64,000 nucleotides of DNA from DASPKT01 sp035626475 (GTDB lineage: Bacteria > Pseudomonadota > Alphaproteobacteria > Azospirillales > Azospirillaceae): contig DASPNP010000041.1 in the NCBI GenBank assembly GCA_035626475.1, forward strand, positions 99,396 through 163,395, written 5' to 3'. The notes beneath the pieces are model-generated. The model ran no database searches. It saw only the letters and a program-made list of their open reading frames with translations, and had not been told where the DNA came from. The first letter of the stretch is position 1; the number at the start of each line of letters is the position of its first letter. Shown here piece after piece: positions 60,433 to 64,000 of this stretch. The translations under genes and the position numbers were made by a program.

Positions 60433-60471
60433 CCCCAAAAGAAAAGGGCCGGCCCTTCGCGGAGCCGGCCC
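60433..60471 (-). terminator. groEL terminator
   Basis: GGGCCGGC and GCCGGCCC pair around a 10-base loop; on the minus strand the hairpin is followed by TTTTCTTTTGGGG. It lies 37 bases after the groEL stop and between the convergent higA and groEL genes. Confidence 0.85.
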
Positions 60472-60507
60472 CATTCCTCACACGGGGTGCGTGGAAGGCA
60501 GGACTTC

Positions 60508-62190
<1,683 letters not shown>

Positions 62191-62200
62191 TCAGACGATC

Positions 62201-62515
62201 TCAGGCGGCCTTGGCGGCGGAAGCGCCACCCTCGAGCACGCCCATGATGTCGCTCTCCTTCATGACCAGGTACTCGGCGCCGTCGATCTTGATCTCGGTG
62301 CCGGACCACTTGCCGAAGAGCACGCGGTCGCCGACCTTCACGTCCAGCGCGTGCACCTTGCCCTGCTCGTCGCGGGCGCCCGGGCCGACCGCGATGATCT
62401 CGCCCTCCTGGGGCTTCTCCTTGGCGGTGTCGGGGATGATGATGCCGCCGGCGGTCTTCTGCTCGCTCTCGACGCGGCGCACAACCACCCGGTCATGCAG
62501 CGGACGGAACTTCAT
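62201..62515 (-). CDS. groES: Co-chaperonin GroES
   Basis: A 104-residue co-chaperonin, normal in length. The start [20 protein letters not shown] is the GroES signature, followed by the mobile loop [20 protein letters not shown] and the C-terminal [20 protein letters not shown]. It binds GroEL's apical domains in the presence of ATP. It is the first gene of the operon. The in-frame open region reaches upstream, but this ATG gives the standard N-terminus. Confidence 0.98.
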   Translation of the reverse strand: MKFRPLHDRVVVRRVESEQKTAGGIIIPDTAKEKPQEGEIIAVGPGARDEQGKVHALDVKVGDRVLFGKWSGTEIKIDGAEYLVMKESDIMGVLEGGASAAKAA

Positions 62516-62561
62516 GGTTCTCTCCCTCAAATAGGCAAAAGGGTTCGGATGAGCCTGGTTG

Positions 62562-62588
62562 TTAGCACTCACCCTCGGTGAGTGCTAG
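62562..62588. promoter_or_regulatory. CIRCE element (HrcA operator) of groESL
   Basis: TTAGCACTC, nine bases, GAGTGCTAG: eight of nine positions in each arm are inverted, only the outermost base departing from the TTAGCACTC-N9-GAGTGCTAA consensus. It lies 47 bases before the groES start. HrcA would repress groESL here. Confidence 0.93.
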
Positions 62589-62590
62589 CG

Positions 62591-62619
62591 AGATAATCCA
62601 AGCCTTTCGGGGAATCAAG
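62591..62619 (-). promoter_or_regulatory. Putative groESL promoter (RpoH/sigma-70-like)
   Basis: On the minus strand CTTGAT (62614-62619) precedes ATTATCT (62591-62597) with 16 bases between. The element abuts the CIRCE box, so HrcA would cover the start region. The remaining part of the upstream gap, about 62620-62849, contains AT-rich bases (GCTGCTAATGCCTTGTTATTG) that may be the usg promoter. Confidence 0.6.
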
Positions 62620-62849
62620 ATGGCGGGTGCGCAATAGCGTTGCGAAATGACCCGGCAAGCGCGCAAGAGCGTGGCAGCACTCGCCCCGCCCTGCTGCTAA
62701 TGCCTTGTTATTGCTGGAACTTTTCTCTTCACAACGCGTTTCTTCCGGTGCACGCTGGCGTCCATCGAAAGGGGTACGGCGTCAAGGGATACCCCGAAGG
62801 AGGGATCGCCGGCGGGTCACTGCGTTCAGTCAAGCGACGGAGACCGAGC

Positions 62850-63113
62850 ATGGCAGATCTGGTGCGTCAGCTACAGGACTACCGCCTGACCACGGCGGAG
62901 ATCCTCTACCACATGCCCGACCATCCCGGGCTGCTGCAGACCTATGTCTGGCAGGAACTGGACATCGCCCCGCGCTTTCCCGAGCTGCACAGGTTCCTGG
63001 CCTTCTGGACGCGGCAGCTGGACGGCAAGCTGCATTCGGTGCGCATCGCCAGCCAGCAGCTGATCCGCCCGGCGGAGTTCCGCTTTCCGGCGGCGGAGCT
63101 GCGGCTGCAGTGA
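62850..63113 (+). CDS. usg: Usg family protein
   Basis: An 87-residue alphaproteobacterial protein. The pattern LQDYRLTTAEILYHMPDHPG followed by LLQTYVWQELDIAPRFPELH and FLAFWTRQLDGKLHSVRIAS is the usg family, often annotated as tryptophan synthase subunit beta-like or Usg. The name came from an ORF upstream of a gene in other species; its function is unknown. I chose the ATG at 62850 because family similarity starts there; a longer open frame begins further upstream. Repeat family B copy 3 begins six bases past its stop. Confidence 0.88.
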   Translation: MADLVRQLQDYRLTTAEILYHMPDHPGLLQTYVWQELDIAPRFPELHRFLAFWTRQLDGKLHSVRIASQQLIRPAEFRFPAAELRLQ

Positions 63114-63118
63114 CCTGG

Positions 63119-63317
63119 AATCCTTCTCCCCTTGCGGGAGAAGGATGGGCCCCGCCGCGGAGCGGTGGGAGGATGAGGGGTCGGCCGGCCTCGCCGGACG
63201 TCCTCCACGCCCCTGCACAGCTCCCCTGGCGAGAAGGCCCGGCTGCGCCGGTCCACCCCTCACCCTTCCCAAGCCTGCGGCTTGGGCCCCTTCCCTCTCC
63301 CGCAGGGGGCGAGGGAG
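63119..63317. repeat. Repeat family B, copy 3 (about 199 bp)
   Basis: TCTCCCCTTGCGGGAGAAGG at the left end and CTCTCCCGCAGGGGGCGAGG (inverted) at the right match copies 1 and 2, as do GGAGGATGAGGGGTCGG and the inverse CACCCCTCACCCTTCCC. The right end is slightly decayed. It fills the gap between usg and the alpha-E gene, which converge. Confidence 0.85.
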
Positions 63318-63324
63318 GCAAGGC

Positions 63325-64000
63325 TCAGCTGGACAGGTACAGCGTCCCGATCTCCCGTCCGATGACCGTCGAGGTCTCGATGTACTCGGACAGGAACTCG
63401 TGCAAGCCGAACTGGAAGATGCTCTCGATGCGGCCGTATTTCAGCCGCGCGTGCATCTCGCCGGCCAGGCGGTGGCATTCGCCGTGCCGGCCGCCATAGA
63501 GCCGGGCCAGATCGTCGAGGCATTCCATGACCTGGCCGCTGCAGGCCACCAGCGAGCGCGGCATCTCCGGCCGCAGGATCAGCAGCTCGGCGATCAGCCA
63601 GGGCTTCAGACGGTCATGATAGACCCATTGGTAGCTGCGCAGCGCCGACACGGCCCGCAGGATCGACTGCCACTGGTAATAGTCCAGCACGCCGCCGACC
63701 CCTTCGTGGCTGGGCAGCAGCACATGGTACTTCACGTCGAGGATGCGGGCGGTGTTGTCGGCGCGCTCGATCGCGAGCCCGAGGCGGGTGAACCAGAAGG
63801 CGTCGTTGCGCAGCATCGTGCGGTAGGCGGATCCGTCGACGGCGAGGGACACGCTCTTCACCCAGTCGAGAAACCCGACGAACTCGTCGCGGGTCATCTC
63901 GCCCGACTTCATCTTCTGCAGCTCGAGCCAGGCGCTGTTGATCGAGTCCCATGTCTCCGCGGTGAGCGCCGTCCTGACCGCGCGCGCATTCTCGCGGGCG
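63325..64000 (-). CDS. Alpha-E domain (DUF403) protein, 3' portion
   Basis: The gene enters from the right edge; 224 codons plus the stop are visible. Typical alpha-E/DUF403 segments are ETWDSINSAWLELQKMKSGE near the left of the visible part, then FWFTRLGLAIERADNTARIL, YHVLLPSHEGVGGVLDYYQW and LRSYQWVYHDRLKPWLIAEL, ending FQFGLHEFLSEYIETSTVIG. This all-helical family is usually encoded with a circularly permuted ATP-grasp gene and a transglutaminase-like gene that make an uncharacterised peptide or cell-surface modification. Those partners, if present, lie outside the window. The N-terminus is missing. Confidence 0.9.
   Translation of the reverse strand, partial: ARENARAVRTALTAETWDSINSAWLELQKMKSGEMTRDEFVGFLDWVKSVSLAVDGSAYRTMLRNDAFWFTRLGLAIERADNTARILDVKYHVLLPSHEGVGGVLDYYQWQSILRAVSALRSYQWVYHDRLKPWLIAELLILRPEMPRSLVACSGQVMECLDDLARLYGGRHGECHRLAGEMHARLKYGRIESIFQFGLHEFLSEYIETSTVIGREIGTLYLSS

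Overview
This window is chromosomal DNA from a high-GC (roughly 68-70% by eye) alphaproteobacterium, most likely a Rhodospirillales-type lineage. The support is the set of alphaproteobacterial marker genes (usg, mmcB, a DUF1150 gene beside hsp20, an ScfR/RamB-type regulator divergent from aceA), a CIRCE-controlled groESL, and compact operons with ATGA/GTGA stop-start overlaps. There is no prophage, no insertion sequence and no CRISPR array. Instead the intergenic space is littered with four families of palindromic repeats (called A-D here), plus one larger inverted-repeat unit that carries a GIY-YIG nuclease gene.

Layout. 0-4.7 kb: a minus-strand formate dehydrogenase operon (TorD-type chaperone, 72-aa Tat protein, fdhA, fdhB, start of the cytochrome b subunit). 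4.8-18.1 kb: glpK and glpD, separated by an inserted-looking block. That block holds a complete (S/R)-3-sulfolactate degradation operon (suyA-suyB-comC-YeiH exporter-slcC), a divergent GntR/UTRA regulator and a GH31 glycosidase; an MFS transporter lies beyond glpD. SlcC and ComC interconvert sulfolactate enantiomers through sulfopyruvate, SuyAB splits (R)-sulfolactate into pyruvate and bisulfite, and the YeiH-family protein is the likely sulfite/sulfate exit. 18.4-19.8 kb: a DUF3034 outer-membrane-like protein followed by a secreted truncated haemoglobin.

20-31.7 kb: exopolysaccharide and envelope genes (two GT4 enzymes, a GumK-like glucuronosyltransferase, a Wzc/GumC-type chain-length tyrosine kinase, an alkaline-phosphatase-superfamily enzyme, a GT2 enzyme and hldE). 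31.7-37.3 kb: mmcB, aroK-aroB, a coupled pair of envelope genes and xerD. 37.7-40.5 kb: a quorum-sensing cassette with luxR divergent from luxI, in which luxI is followed 13 bases later by a cytochrome P450 gene. A lux-box-like dyad lies between luxR and luxI. I regard this as the most novel arrangement in the window.

41-45.9 kb: a thioesterase-TetR pair with an operator-like palindrome, then the glyoxylate-shunt regulator divergent from aceA, then a second thioesterase. 45.9-46.3 kb: the GIY-YIG element. 46.4-48.2 kb: DUF1150, hsp20 with an RpoH-like promoter, a gene-poor region with palindromes, and a small unknown gene. 48.5-54.2 kb: a secreted protein, folE, apaG, a GNAT gene, tRNA-Gly(CCC), a DUF2243 membrane protein, a glycine-rich SRPBCC protein and a small unknown gene. 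54.2-64 kb: a periplasmic-propeller diguanylate cyclase, a Bax-inhibitor-1-like protein, a haloacetate-dehalogenase-like hydrolase, a HigBA toxin-antitoxin pair, groES-groEL, usg, and the 3' part of an alpha-E domain gene that runs off the right edge.

Functions are inferred from recognisable motifs and gene context read by eye. No database search was run, so family names rest on remembered signatures.
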